Source of the DNA: Tachypleus tridentatus
Lineage: Eukaryota; Arthropoda; Merostomata; Xiphosura; Limulidae
DNA length: 64,000 nt
Direction: 5' to 3'
NCBI RefSeq assembly: GCF_004210375.1
Contig: NC_134829.1
Span: forward strand, 53,746,107-53,810,106
Below, piece by piece: positions 1-11,665 of this stretch; the stretch's first letter is position 1, and every line of letters starts with the position of its first letter. Both the position numbers and the translations under genes were made by a program. The notes below the pieces were generated by a model. That model did not search any database, was not told where the DNA came from, and saw nothing but the letters and a program-made list of their open reading frames with translations.

Positions 1-666
1 ATTATATTAAAGATAGTAAATTTAATAAATTTATCACTTTAAAAATAAGAAAAATCTCTATTTTTATGGTTATCATCGAAAATATTGAATATAATTTTTC
101 ACCATAATAAGTATGTTTTATCGTTGAAATGTAAATTTTTTTGAAACAAATAAGTGCAATAAGTTTCTAAGATAACTTTGAATTAAGTTTAGAAGTCAAT
201 CTTTTCCTAACGTTCTGTTACCAAACTTAAAAATTAGATTGGTTTGAAAATTAAGACCGCTATGTTAGTCTTTTATATTATTTTCTATTTAATTTTTTTT
301 TTTTTATTTACATAGGCTACATTTAATTATAAATATTACACGATGATAAGTGAGTCATTTTCTTATTTTGTTCGATCACAGATGGCGCTAATGATAGAAG
401 AAAACGTTTAAAAATGTCTTTTTTTTTATGTCCTTTTCGTTTGTAGTTAGGCTTAAATTGTCCAACGAGCTATATGTGCTCATTTTGCCATGGACATTAA
501 AGTCCCTATTTTTACGTTCTAAGTCTACGTAATTATTATTATTTAACTATTCATGATAGTATTAATTTGTTTATTAAATTATTTTTTTTTTTGTCTGGTT
601 TAATGTAAACAGCTGGATATATTTTGTAAACGTTGCTGTTAATAAGAATAAAGTTGTTTTTTTTTT

Positions 667-912
667 ATTTCGCGCAAAGCTACACGAGGTTTATCTGCCC
701 CTAGCCATCCCTAATTTATCAGTGTAAGACTGCTAGTCATCACCACCGACCGCCAATTCTTGGGCTACTCTTTTTTACCAACGAATAGTGGGATTGACCG
801 TAACATTATAACGCCCCACGGCTGGAGGAGGGCGAGCATGTTTAGTGCGACGGGTTCGAACCCGTGACCTCAGGTTACGATCGAACAACCAACCCCTTTG
901 CCATGTTATGCC
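667..912 (-). repeat. tRNA-derived SINE, minus strand (left arm)
   Basis: Reading from the right, a tRNA-like head with a B-box-like GGGTTCGAACCCG is followed by the shared body (ggctactctt, accaacgaatagtgggattg) and a tail ending near gcgcaaagctacacga. Compared with its mirror at 11419-11665 the head has lost several bases. A short plus-strand tail of another SINE copy (about 941-973, gctttgtgcgatattcaaaac) follows it directly. Confidence 0.85.
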
Positions 913-1090
913 TAAGAGAAAAGCGCATAACGTTCCTGTGCAGCTTTGTGCGATATTCAAAACAAAACAAATACAATTATAACAATAAAATGGAGAAAAA
1001 TTGTGTTTTTTGTTTCACAAATATAGGAAGGAAAGTGAAATGGTATGATAATTTTTTATTATTATATTTACTTAGTTTTGGAATGTTTTT

Positions 1091-1354
1091 TGAATTTCAC
1101 TCAAAGCTACACGAAGGCTATCTGTGCCAGGTGTCCCTAATTTAGCAGTGTAAGACTAGAGGGAAGGCAGCTGGTCATCACCACCCACCGCCAACTCTTG
1201 GGCTACTCTTTTACCAACGAATAGTGGGATTGACCGTCACATTATAACGCCCCCCACGGCTGGAGGGCGAGCATGTTTGGCGCGACGCGGACGCGAACCC
1301 GCGACCCTCAGATTACGAGTCGCACGCCTTAACGCGCTTGGCCATGCCGGGCCC
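1091..1354 (-). repeat. tRNA-derived SINE, minus strand (left arm)
   Basis: This is a near full-length copy. The head at the right end reads ccatgccgggccc, with the anticodon-loop-like CTCGTAA typical of a tRNA-Thr(CGT) ancestor. The body has the conserved block accaacgaatagtgggattg, and the tail lies at the left. Its mirror copy is at 10978-11241. Confidence 0.9.
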
Positions 1355-2791
1355 TATATTTACTTACAAAATAATTGAATACCGTTATTCCTATATATAA
1401 AATTTCCTTTTCTTAGTTATTTATTTTGCAGAATTGCCTATAATTATGGCTTGTATTTTGTATCAAACTTTAATTAATCACAGAAATCCAATGTAACGAA
1501 GCCAACCAGACATGTTGTGTTACTTAGTGTGCCTAAACTCTGCTTGTAAGGATTCATGATTCACCGGTTTTCTTACTTCAAAATGCTAGGGTGTGCTGTA
1601 AGGGTCAAATCCCCCATGTTAGGCTAGGATACTGATAGATTTGGCAGTAAGTTCTTTTGACCAGTTTCATTTCTTATCTCCATCGACTTAAAGCTAGAAG
1701 TTCTGTTAGCTTTTTCGCGTAATTCTGAATCAACCGATCAAAGTTTCAACGAAACCCACTGTGAAAAACATTAATGAAACTTAAATTTTGAGTAGTGCTC
1801 GTTTAGGTGAATATTGCGTTCAACCTGCAACGACATTTTATACCTCAGCAGCTTGTGAAAATGTTTCACTTCGTTTGCCCTCTTTACAATTTCAGTTTTA
1901 AATTTTGGAAAAAACTGAGACGAACTGTTGTCTTGATAGTGTATTGTACATGTTTTCTTTGGTAGAATATGTTTCCAAACATTTCTGTATGTAAGTTACC
2001 ATTGCCAACAAACCATTTACTTTATATAAACAGCTTAGTACTTTGAATTTGCTAATGAATAGTCTTTAAGTTAATAACTTATTTTCGTACATTGCCACCT
2101 GTTCAACAGTTTTGTTTCTAGGATAAACGTGACGACGTTCTTTAGTTTATTATTATTGGCTTAAACACTTCTTTAGAAAAATGTAGTTGTCTTGATTTAA
2201 TCATGTGATTCAGTTTTAGTTAGGGGCACTATTAATTAATGTTATTCAGTTGTAGCTATGTATTGTTACATTATTCAATTACATTACTTAGGTTTAGTTA
2301 GTCATGGTAGAATCAAGGTGTTTCAGTTTTATCTATATATGGTAACAAGCACTATTAGCATTATTCACATACGTAGTTAGTTACGTTCACACTAGGTGCC
2401 GTCACATTAATGCTTTTTATTACTTAATGAAGAAAGTAATCACATAATATTTCTATTTATATCGCTCAGGCTAATTCTTTGTTTCTACACGTGAGTTTCC
2501 ATTTATGGAAAATTTAAATACATTACGATTTCTCTGAAGATGCATAAAATTATAATAAACACACAAACAAGCAAAAAATAACTTTTTTAAACCAATGTTT
2601 CTTGTCAATAACGCGCAAAATTATTTAAATAAATAATAAATATGTTTAATTTTTTTAGTCGTTATTAACTCTAATACTTGAGAGTTATATTCAAAGAAAA
2701 ACTGATTGTGGATGAAAACGTTTCTATTCTGAAATCAAAGTTAACCTTATTTCGACATGTCTCTTTGCATACAATATCTTTGTTATTCTCT
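1355..2791. other. Unique sequence of the left palindrome arm
   Basis: This AT-rich stretch has no recognisable gene. The open frames here are short, start poorly and have no family resemblance I can name. The same sequence recurs in reverse at 9522-10977, where a 70-codon frame (10347-10559) is open on the plus strand, but the equivalent frame is not kept intact in this arm. I see no RNA gene. Confidence 0.6.
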
Positions 2792-2948
2792 CCAGACATG
2801 CTCGCCCCTTTCAACCATGGGAACACTATAATTTGTTGGGTCAATACAACTATTCATTGGCAAACGAGTAGCCCAAGAGTTGGCGGATTGGTGGGTGATA
2901 ACTATCTGTCACCTTCCATCTTAGTCTTGTACACTCGTTAAATTGGGT
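2792..2948 (+). repeat. SINE body fragment (left arm)
   Basis: The start (cagacatgctcgcccctttc) and middle (gagtagcccaagagttggcg) match the SINE body without a tRNA head. It is diverged and mirrored at 9375-9521. The 3' half departs from the mirror and includes caccttccatc, a satellite-like word, which I read as consensus error. Confidence 0.75.
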
Positions 2949-3123
2949 TTTATTGAGTGGCATAATTGAGTCTTGTCGAGCACCTGAATTTGAGTCTGTC
3001 ATTACTAATATTATTTTTCTCTTACATTGTTTTTTTAATATTGAGTGGATGTTGTTGAAATAATATTGAGTTTGTCCGGATATTTGTAGTCAAAATTTCT
3101 CAATCCATATCATGGAAGTCTTG

Positions 3124-3679
3124 CCATCCTTTATTTTAATATTGAGTCTTTATCAGTCCTTCCATTTTAATATTGAGTTTTGTCACCTGTCCATTTTTTA
3201 TATATTGAGTCTTGTCACCTGTCCATTTTAATATTGAGTGAGGTCTTGTCATCCTTCCATTTTAATATTGAGTCTCTTGTCACCTGTCCATTTTTAATAT
3301 TGAGTCTTGTCATCCCTTCCATTCTTAATATTGAGTCTTGTCACCTGTCCATTTTAATATTGGTCCAATTCTTGTCATCCCTTCCATTTTAATATTGAGT
3401 TTTTTGTCACCTGTCCATTTTGGCCATTGAGTCTTGTCATCCTGTCCATTTTAATATTGAGTCTTGTCATCCTTCCATTTTAATATTGAGTCTTGTCACC
3501 CACCTTCCATTTTAATATTGAGTCTTGTCATCCTTCCATTTTAATATTGAGTCTGTCAGTCACCTGTCCCCATTTTAATATTGAGTCTTGTCATCCTTTT
3601 CAAAACTTTTTTAATAATGAGGTTTGTCACCCTGTCCATTTTAATATTGAGTCTTGTCACCTTTCCATTTTAATATTGA
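3124..3679 (+). repeat. 29-bp satellite, left block
   Basis: About 19 irregular copies of a 29-bp monomer read ttttaatattgagtcttgtc followed by atccttcca or acctgtcca. This is the reverse complement of the right block at 7339-9214. Copies vary in length and contain odd insertions, and the block ends in the assembly gap, so its real length cannot be known from this window. Confidence 0.95.
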
Positions 3680-4179
3680 NNNNNNNNNNNNNNNNNNNNN
3701 NNNNNNNNNNNNNNNNNNNNNNNNNNNNNNNNNNNNNNNNNNNNNNNNNNNNNNNNNNNNNNNNNNNNNNNNNNNNNNNNNNNNNNNNNNNNNNNNNNNN
3801 NNNNNNNNNNNNNNNNNNNNNNNNNNNNNNNNNNNNNNNNNNNNNNNNNNNNNNNNNNNNNNNNNNNNNNNNNNNNNNNNNNNNNNNNNNNNNNNNNNNN
3901 NNNNNNNNNNNNNNNNNNNNNNNNNNNNNNNNNNNNNNNNNNNNNNNNNNNNNNNNNNNNNNNNNNNNNNNNNNNNNNNNNNNNNNNNNNNNNNNNNNNN
4001 NNNNNNNNNNNNNNNNNNNNNNNNNNNNNNNNNNNNNNNNNNNNNNNNNNNNNNNNNNNNNNNNNNNNNNNNNNNNNNNNNNNNNNNNNNNNNNNNNNNN
4101 NNNNNNNNNNNNNNNNNNNNNNNNNNNNNNNNNNNNNNNNNNNNNNNNNNNNNNNNNNNNNNNNNNNNNNNNNNNNNNN
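3680..4179. other. Assembly gap (500 N)
   Basis: Exactly 500 N, the same size as the second gap, so this is a placeholder of unknown true length. It interrupts the satellite on its left and a SINE on its right. Confidence 0.99.
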
Positions 4180-4405
4180 GGCCGTCCCTAATTTAGCAGT
4201 GTAAGTTTAGAGGGAGGGCAGCTAGTCATCACCACCCACCGCCAATCTTTGGGCTTCTCTTTTACCAACGAATAGTGGGATTGACCGTCACATAATAACG
4301 CCCCCACAGCTGAAAGGGCGAGCACGTTTAGTGCGAAGGGTATTCGAACTCGCGACCCTCGGATAACGAGTCGAGTGCCTTAATCCACGTGGCCATGCCG
4401 GGCCC
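4180..4405 (-). repeat. SINE, minus strand, cut by the gap
   Basis: It begins in the SINE body at the gap edge (gtccctaatttagcagtgta) and runs to a tRNA-like head ending ggccatgccgggccc. The tail is missing in the gap. The head reads gtattcgaactcgcgaccct, a degenerate B-box region. Confidence 0.88.
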
Positions 4406-4796
4406 ATTAGAGTAGAGCCACAAAAAAGCTTACGTGAGACTGATAAAAACCACAAGTACTTGACCTCATTTAGAAAAGCCACAAAAACTTAGATAAAAAT
4501 AACGTTATGTCGTAAGCACTGACAGCTAGTTTGACATTTGGAATCTTCCAGTAAACGTTCATAGCATTATTGTTTATATACACATTGTGCTGAATGTTAT
4601 TGTATTCAAACCTGATTCGAATTCCGAATCTACAAACGTTCTGCATAAACAAGGGTAATGTTAAGAAAACAGAATACAAGAGTTTAAAAGTTGTTATTTA
4701 TTATCTTTAACTTAGTTATGGTAGAAATTATACATTGTTTTATCTGAAACTTGAAGCTTACAGCTGTCTTGTGGTATCTAGATCTCAGCGAGAACT

Positions 4797-5086
4797 TGTT
4801 TGTTTGTTTATTTGTTTTGGAATTTCGCACAAAGCTACACGAGCGCTATCTGTGCTAGCCGTCCCTAATTTAGCAGTGTAAGACTAGAGGGAAGGCAGCT
4901 AGTCATCCCTACCCACCGCCAACTCTTGGGCTACTCTTTTACCAACGAATAGTGGGATTGACTGTCACGTTATAACGCCCCCACGGCTGGGAGGGCGAGC
5001 ATGTTTGGCGCGACGCGGATGAGAACCCGCGCTCCTCAGATTACGAGTCGCACGCACGCCTTAACGCGCTTGGCCTTGCCGGGCCC
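4797..5086 (-). repeat. SINE, minus strand, near full length
   Basis: A TTTG-rich tail (tgtttgtttgtttatttg) lies at the left, then the tail domain aatttcgcacaaagctacac, the conserved body, and a tRNA-like head ending ccttgccgggccc. It sits in the loop between the palindrome arms and has no mirror partner. Confidence 0.92.
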
Positions 5087-6831
5087 AGCGAGAACTAACC
5101 GACGTCATAGGTTTTGTTTGTTGTTTTTATTCTGTCACTTCTGTATCTAAGTTTACAAAGACATATTAAACCAACTTAACTATAGGAGGCCTCAAGATAG
5201 CTTGCATGGCTTGACTACACTTTTACAACACCGCAACCAAGCACATTCACCAATTTGTATTTTGAAACAAAATCTGTGTGCACTGCCCACTTTGGCTACA
5301 TTTACCCATTAGCGAAAGATTCACAAATGCGGTTAGCGTTTCGTGTACTGTAAGCAATCATAGTACGTTTGCTACTACAAACAACTAAAATGGTCATGTT
5401 GTTACTGGATAAAATGTACACAGAAATGCCGTCTTGTTGAGGTCGTAGAAGTTATATTGTAAGCTTATGCATAATATAGTTTTTAATGATATGACGTTGT
5501 ATGTCCAGCCAAGCATGGCACGATTTTTCTTGTAAAGGCCTTGGGCGCTATCCTTCAATATTCTAATAAACCATTACAAACAACTTTCCTTTACCATTGT
5601 TTAAAGGGTTGATAAAAATGTTTTTATGTATTTTTTCCAAAAAGGCTTGCAGCAAGGCTTGCACACGTCATAATAAATCAAATTATAACTCTAATCTAGT
5701 ACTTAGTATGTGTAGACTTTCAGAATAGCCTTATCCACGTTAATAATAATACAGTATGGATAAAACTGTATGTTACCCAGATTTTCTCACCCTCATATTT
5801 GTCATTGTAGATATAATTAGCAGGAATCCGTTCACATCCAACTTATATTATTCAGAAAGTATTCCGTGATCCAGGCTAAGATACTCAAAGATATGGGGTT
5901 CATAATTATTCCTTATTTCCTTCTTGCTCTATAGTCTATTTGGTTTAAACCAATTAGAGCACTTCCTATTAGCACGTTCTACATTTTGAACATTTTTATC
6001 AGTGTTTAGAAGACTTGTATTGGTTAATATTTATTTTATTTTGTTTACCATAATTACCAGTTTCGTCACGGTACTACACAGCCATAATTTCCTATGTCTT
6101 AAACGGCTGAGGGTTTTGAGGAATCTTAATTCTCAAGCCAGCTTTGGTCAACCAAGCATGAGCCGTCAGATAAGCTCTGTTTTCTTCGTAACGCCCTCAC
6201 ACATCAGCATAAGGCATCGTGATAAGAGCATGAAACTTAACGTAGCAGAAGATCCTAAATAATGTCTAGTTCGACACAAGTTGGTTCGTCTAGGATTAAT
6301 GTTAGCAGTTGGTTCAGTAATGTTGACAGAGAACTATGGTGACAAAAAATGACGTCCAGGTTGATATTACAGATTATATTTAGGCTAAGTGATAATACTA
6401 GTTAAAAAAAGATGTATGAACCAGTTTTCTACTTTTTAAACCACCTTTTGACGACACAAGTTCTGTAGATTGTTGTCTTTGTACAGCGGAATGACAACAC
6501 AAGTTCGGTAGATTATTGTCTTTGTACAGCGGAATGACAACGGAACATCCTACGAAAAATATAGAAATCAAAAACCCATTAAAGTTATTAGCCCTGTAAA
6601 CAAATCAAAAGTATTATCTTTGTCACAAACGTGTCCCATACCATTACTCCACTTCCAGCAGCTGGCACTGCGAGAACGACACAAACGGATCTCGTGCCTC
6701 ATGTTACTTGTAGCAGACTAACATCCACAGTCAACAAATTGTTTAATAAATTTCCTTCTGTTTATTGTTTTCTATAAAAGTTTGCAATGTGAGCCCCACA
6801 ATAGATTCTCTGTAAGAATGTAACTTGAGAC
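5087..6831. other. Loop sequence between palindrome arms
   Basis: About 1.7 kb of AT-rich sequence without mirror symmetry. The longest frame (6002-6262, plus, 86 codons) begins with GTG, not ATG, and resembles nothing I know, so I do not call it a gene. A 43-bp tandem duplication lies at 6449-6534. Confidence 0.6.
6449..6534. repeat. 43-bp tandem duplication
   Basis: Two adjacent copies of a 43-bp block, each ending tgtctttgtacagcggaa (6449-6491 and 6492-6534), differ by a few substitutions. A third partial start (tgacaacgg) follows. No function is evident. Confidence 0.9.
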
Positions 6832-7101
6832 GGCCTGGCATGACCAGGTGGTTGAGGCACTCGACTCGTAATCTGAAGGTCACGGTTCGAATCCCCGTCA
6901 CACCAAGCATACTCACCCTTTCAGCCGTTATAATATTCCAGTCAATCCCACTATTCGTTGGTAAAAAAGTAGCCCAAAAGTTGCCCGTGAATGGTGATGA
7001 CTAGCTGCCTTCAGTCTAGTCTTACACTGCTAAATTAGGGACGAATATCGCAGATAACCCTCGAGTAGCTTTGTGCGAAATTCCAAAACAAACAAACAAA
7101 C
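6832..7101 (+). repeat. SINE, plus strand, near full length
   Basis: The head starts ggcctggcatgaccaggtgg and contains ggttcgaatccccgtcacac (B box and T arm). The body follows, and then the tail tagctttgtgcgaaattcca with AAAC repeats. It is diverged from the other copies, especially in the body. Confidence 0.92.
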
Positions 7102-7338
7102 TTTAGTAATTGTGGAGCAATTTAATATCACAGTTGCACTTTTATTTTCCTATATAACTTATCGTTTGATATAAATTTTTTCTTCAAAAAATAGAGTGAT
7201 ATGTCTTTCCCGCATAAAAGATGCAAGTTGAATAACAAAACTACAGCAATTTGTGTGTGCACACACACAAACACGCGATTCATTATCACACAAGGTAACA
7301 TGCAATATTTAGTTAATTACACTGAGAGATTCATGTCA

Positions 7339-9214
7339 AAATAGATGGATTACATGACCCCAAACTAAAATGGAAAGGTGACAAGATTCCACTTTAAAAT
7401 AGAAAGGTCACAAGAGTCCACATTAAAATGGACGGATGACAAAACTTCATATTAAAATGAATGGATCACAAAACTCCATATTAAAATGGACAAGTGACAA
7501 GACTCAATATTAAAATGGAAGGATGACAAGACTTCATATTAAAATGGAAGGATGACAAGACTCAATATTAAAATGGAAGGATGACAAAACTCAATATTAG
7601 AATGGACAAGTGATAAGACTCAATATTAAAAGGGAAGGATGACAAGACTCAATATTAAAATGGAAGGATGACAAGACTCAATATTAAAATGGACGGATGA
7701 CAAGACTTAATATTAAAATGGACAGGTGACAAGACTCAATATTAAAATGGAAGGATGACAAGACTCAATATTAAAATGGACGGATGACAAGACTCAATAT
7801 TAGAATGGACAAGTGATAAGACTCAATATTAAAATTGACGGATGACAAGACTCAATATTAAAATGGAAGGATGACAAGATTTCATATTCAAATGGAAGGA
7901 TGACAAGACTCGATATTAAAATGGAAGGATGACAAAACTCAATATTAAAATGGACAGGTGACAAAACTCAATATTAAAATGGAAGGATGACAAGACTCAT
8001 TATTAAAATGGAAGGATGACAAGACTCAATATTAAAATGGACAGGTGACAAGACTCAATATTAAAATGGACAGGTGACAAAACTCAATATTAATATGGAA
8101 GGATGACAAGACTCAATATTAAAATGGACAGGTGACAAGACTCAATATTAAAATGGAAGGATGACAAGACTCAATATTAAAATGGAAGGATGACAAGACT
8201 CAATATTAAAATGGACAGGTGACAAGACTCAATATTAAAATGGACAGGTGACAAGACTCAATATTAAAATGGACAGGTGACAAAACTCAATATTAAAATG
8301 GAAGGATGACAAGACTCAATATTAAAATGGACAGGTGACAAGACTCAATATTAAAATGGAAGGATGACAAGACTCAATATTAAAATGGACAGGTGACAAG
8401 ACTCAATATTAAAATGGACAGGTGACAAAACTCAATATTAATATGGAAGGATGACAAGACTCAATATTAAAATGGACAGGTGACAAGACTCAATATTAAA
8501 ATGGACAGGTGACAAAACTCAATATTAAAATGGAAGGATGACAAGACTCAATATTAAAATGGACAGGTGACAAGACTCAATATTAAAATGGACAGGTGAC
8601 AAGACTCAATATTAAAATGGAAGGATGACAAGACTCAAGATTAAAATGGAAGGATGACAAGACTCAAGATTAAAATGGAAGGATGACAAGACTCAATATT
8701 AAAATGGACAGGTGACAAGACTCAATATTAAAATGGACAGGTGACAAAACTCAATATTAAAATGGAAGGATGACAAGACTCAATATTAAAATGGACAGGT
8801 GACAAGACTCAATATTAAAATGGAAGGATGACAAGACTCAATATTAAAATGGACAGGTGACAAGACTCAATATTAAAATGGAAGGATGACAAGACTCAAT
8901 ATTAAAATGGACAGGTGACAAGACTCAATATTAAAATGGACAGGTGACAAAACTCAATATTAAAATGGAAGGATGACAAGACTCAATATTAAAATGGACA
9001 GGTGACAAGACTCAATATTAAAATGGAAGGATGACAAGACTCAATATTAAAATGGACAGGTGACAAGACTCAATATTAAAATGGAAGGATGACAAGACTC
9101 AATATTAAAATGGACAGGTGACAAGACTCAATATTAAAATGGACAGGTGACAAAACTCAATATTAAAATGGAAGGATGACAAGACTCAATATTAAAATGG
9201 AAGGATGAAAAGAC
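7339..9214 (-). repeat. 29-bp satellite, right block (about 64 monomers)
   Basis: The monomer is 29 bp, for example tggaaggatg acaagactca atattaaaa (type A) or the same with tggacaggtg (type B). A B variant with caaaactc (B') marks longer periods: near the inner arm junction the order A-B-A-B-A-B-B' occurs twice in a row with a 203-bp period (B' starting at 8937 and 9140). The loop-side edge (7339-7500) is degenerate, as is usual at array ends. I see no coding capacity. Confidence 0.97.
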
Positions 9215-9374
9215 TTCCATGATATGATTGAAATTTTTGCTACAAATATCCGGACAATCAAATTTATTTCAAACAACATCACTTTGATATTAAAAAAATA
9301 ATGTAAGAGAAAAATAATATTAGTAATAAATTACTAATTCAGTTGCTCATGCAACTAATTATGCCACTCAATAA

Positions 9375-9521
9375 AACCTAATTTAACAGTGTAAGACTAG
9401 AGGGAAAGCAGATAGTTATCACCACCAATCGCCAACTCTTGGGCTACTCGTTTGCCAATGAATAGTTGTATTGACCAACAAATTATAGTGTTCCCATGGC
9501 TGAAAGGGCGAGCATGTCTGG
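9375..9521 (-). repeat. SINE body fragment (right arm)
   Basis: Mirror of 2792-2948: cctaatttaacagtgtaaga through cgagcatgtctgg. It lacks the tRNA head. This copy reads more cleanly than its left partner. Confidence 0.8.
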
Positions 9522-10977
9522 AGAGAATAACAAAGATATTGTATGCAAGAGACATGTCGAAATAAGGTTAACTTTGATTTCAGAATAGAAACGTTTTCAT
9601 CCACAATCAGTTTTTCTTTGAATATAACTCTCAAGTATTAGAGTTAATAACGACTAAAAAAAATTAAACATATTTATTATTTATTTAAATAATTTTTGCG
9701 CGTTATTGACAAGAAACATTGGTTTAAAAAGTTATTTTTCTGCTTTGTGTGTTTATTATAATTTTATGCATCTTCAGAGAAATCGTAATGTATTTAAATT
9801 TTCCATAAATGGAAACTCACGTGTAGAAACAAAGAATTAGCCTGAGCGATATAAATAGAAATATTATGTGATTACTTTCTTCAATTAATAGTAAAAAAGC
9901 ATTAATGTGACGGCACCTAGTGTGAACGTAACTAACTACGTATGTGAATAATGCTAATAGTGCTTGTTACCATATATAGATAAAACTGAAACACCTTGAT
10001 TCTACCATGACTAACTAAACCTAAGTAATGTAATTGAATAATGTAACAATACATAGCTACAACTGAATAACATTAATTAATAGTGCCCCTAACTAAAACT
10101 GAATCACATGATTAAATCAAGACAACTACATTTTTCTAAAGAAGTGACTTCGTGCAAGAAGTGTTTAAGCCAATAATAATAAACTAAAGAACGTCGTCAC
10201 GTTTATCCTAGAAACAAAACTGTTGAACAGGTGGCAATGTACGAAAATAAGTTATTAACTTAAAGACTATTCATTAGCAAATTCAAAGTACTAAGCTGTT
10301 TATATAAAGTAAATGGTTTGTTGGCAATGGTAACTTACATACAGAAATGTTTGGAAACATATTCTACCAAAGAAAACATGTACAATACACTATCAAGACA
10401 ACAGTTCGTCTCAGTTTTTCTCCAAAATTTAAAACTGAAATTGTAAAGAGGGCAAACGAAGTGAAACATTTTCACAAGCTGCTGAGGTATAAAATGTCGT
10501 TGCAGGTTGAACGCAATATTCACCTAAACGAGCACTACTCAAAATTTAAGTTTCATTAATGTTTTTCACAGTGGGTTTCGTTGAAACTTTGATCGGTTGA
10601 TTCAGAATTACGCGAAAAGCTAACAGAACTTCCTAGCTTTAAGTCGATGGAGATAAGAAATGAAACTGGTCAAAAGAACTTACTGCCAAATCTATCAGTA
10701 TCCTAGCCTAACATGGGGATTTGACCCTTACAGCACACCCTAGCATTTTTGAAGTAAGAAAACCGGTGAATCATGAATCCTTACAAGCAGAGTTTAGGCA
10801 CACTAAGTAACACAACATGTCTGGTTGGCTTCGTTACATTGGATTTCCTGTGATTAATTAAAGTTTGATACAAAATACAAGCCATAATTATAGGCAATTC
10901 TGCAAAATAAATAACTAAGAAAAGGAAATTTTATATATAGGAATAACGGTATTCAATTATTTTTGTAAGTAAATATA
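9522..10977. other. Unique sequence of the right palindrome arm
   Basis: Reverse complement of 1355-2791. A 70-codon plus-strand ATG frame at 10347-10559 is the longest open stretch. It is lysine- and histidine-rich, has no motif I recognise, and is not kept open in the left arm, so I leave it uncalled. Confidence 0.6.
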
Positions 10978-11241
10978 GGGCCCGGCATGGCCAAGCGCGT
11001 TAAGGCGTGCGACTCGTAATCTGAGGGTCGCGGGTTCGCGTCCGCGTCGCGCCAAACATGCTCGCCCTCCCAGCCGTGGGGGCGTTATAATGTGACGGTC
11101 AATCCCACTATTCGTTGGTAAAAGAGTAGCCCAAGAGTTGGCGGTGGGTGGTGATGACTAGCTGCCTTCCCTCTAGTCTTACACTGCTAAATTAGGGACA
11201 CCTGGCACAGATAGCCTTCGTGTAGCTTTGAGTGAAATTCA
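10978..11241 (+). repeat. SINE, plus strand (right arm)
   Basis: This is the clearest example of the family. The head begins gggcccggcatggccaagcg, has the anticodon-loop-like CTCGTAA and T-arm-like gcgggttcgcgtccgcg, then the body and the tail gtagctttgagtgaaattc. Mirror of 1091-1354. Confidence 0.93.
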
Positions 11242-11418
11242 AAAAACATTCCAAAACTAAGTAAATATAATAATAAAAATTATCATACCATTTCACTTTC
11301 CTTCCTATACTTGTGAAACAAAAAACACAATTTTTCTCCATTTTATTGTTATAATTGTATTTGTTTTGTTTTGAATATCGCACAAAGCTGCACAGGAACG
11401 TTATGCGCTTTTCTCTTA

Positions 11419-11665
11419 GGCATAACATGGCAAAGTGGGTTAAGGCGTTCGATTCGTAACCTGAGGTCACGGGTTCGAATCCCCGTCGCACTAAACATGC
11501 TCGCCCTCCCAGCCGTGGGGGCGTTATAATGTTACGGTCAATCCCACTATTCGTTGGTAAAAGAGTAGCCCAAGAATTGGCGGTCGGTGGTGATGACTAG
11601 CAGTCTTACACTGATAAATTAGGGATGGCTAGGGCAGATAAACCTCGTGTAGCTTTGCGCGAAAT
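11419..11665 (+). repeat. SINE, plus strand (right arm)
   Basis: The head ggcataacatggcaaagtgg contains cgggttcgaatccccgtcgc (B box), followed by body and tail. Mirror of 667-912. A minus-oriented SINE tail fragment lies just before it (about 11359-11391). Confidence 0.9.

Larger units (their letters stand above)
1..3679 (+). repeat. Left arm of a giant inverted repeat
   Basis: The sequence from position 1 is the reverse complement of the sequence ending at 12326, and the match continues inward through two SINEs, a SINE fragment and the start of a 29-bp satellite, until the gap at 3680. The window start truncates the arm, so its outer end is unseen. The arms are similar but not identical. 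For example, the right arm has about 16 extra bases near 10148-10163 that the left lacks around 2170, and there are many one- to few-base indels. The last 800 bases of this arm are noisier than the partner and contain satellite-like words where the partner has unique sequence. Confidence 0.93.

Noticed and set aside
6002-6262. 86-codon frame in the palindrome loop
   Set aside because: It starts with GTG, has ordinary composition and no known domain, and has no second copy to compare.
7339-9214. CRISPR-like array
   Set aside because: The 29-bp units are contiguous, with no unique spacers, in a eukaryotic genome, so this is a satellite.
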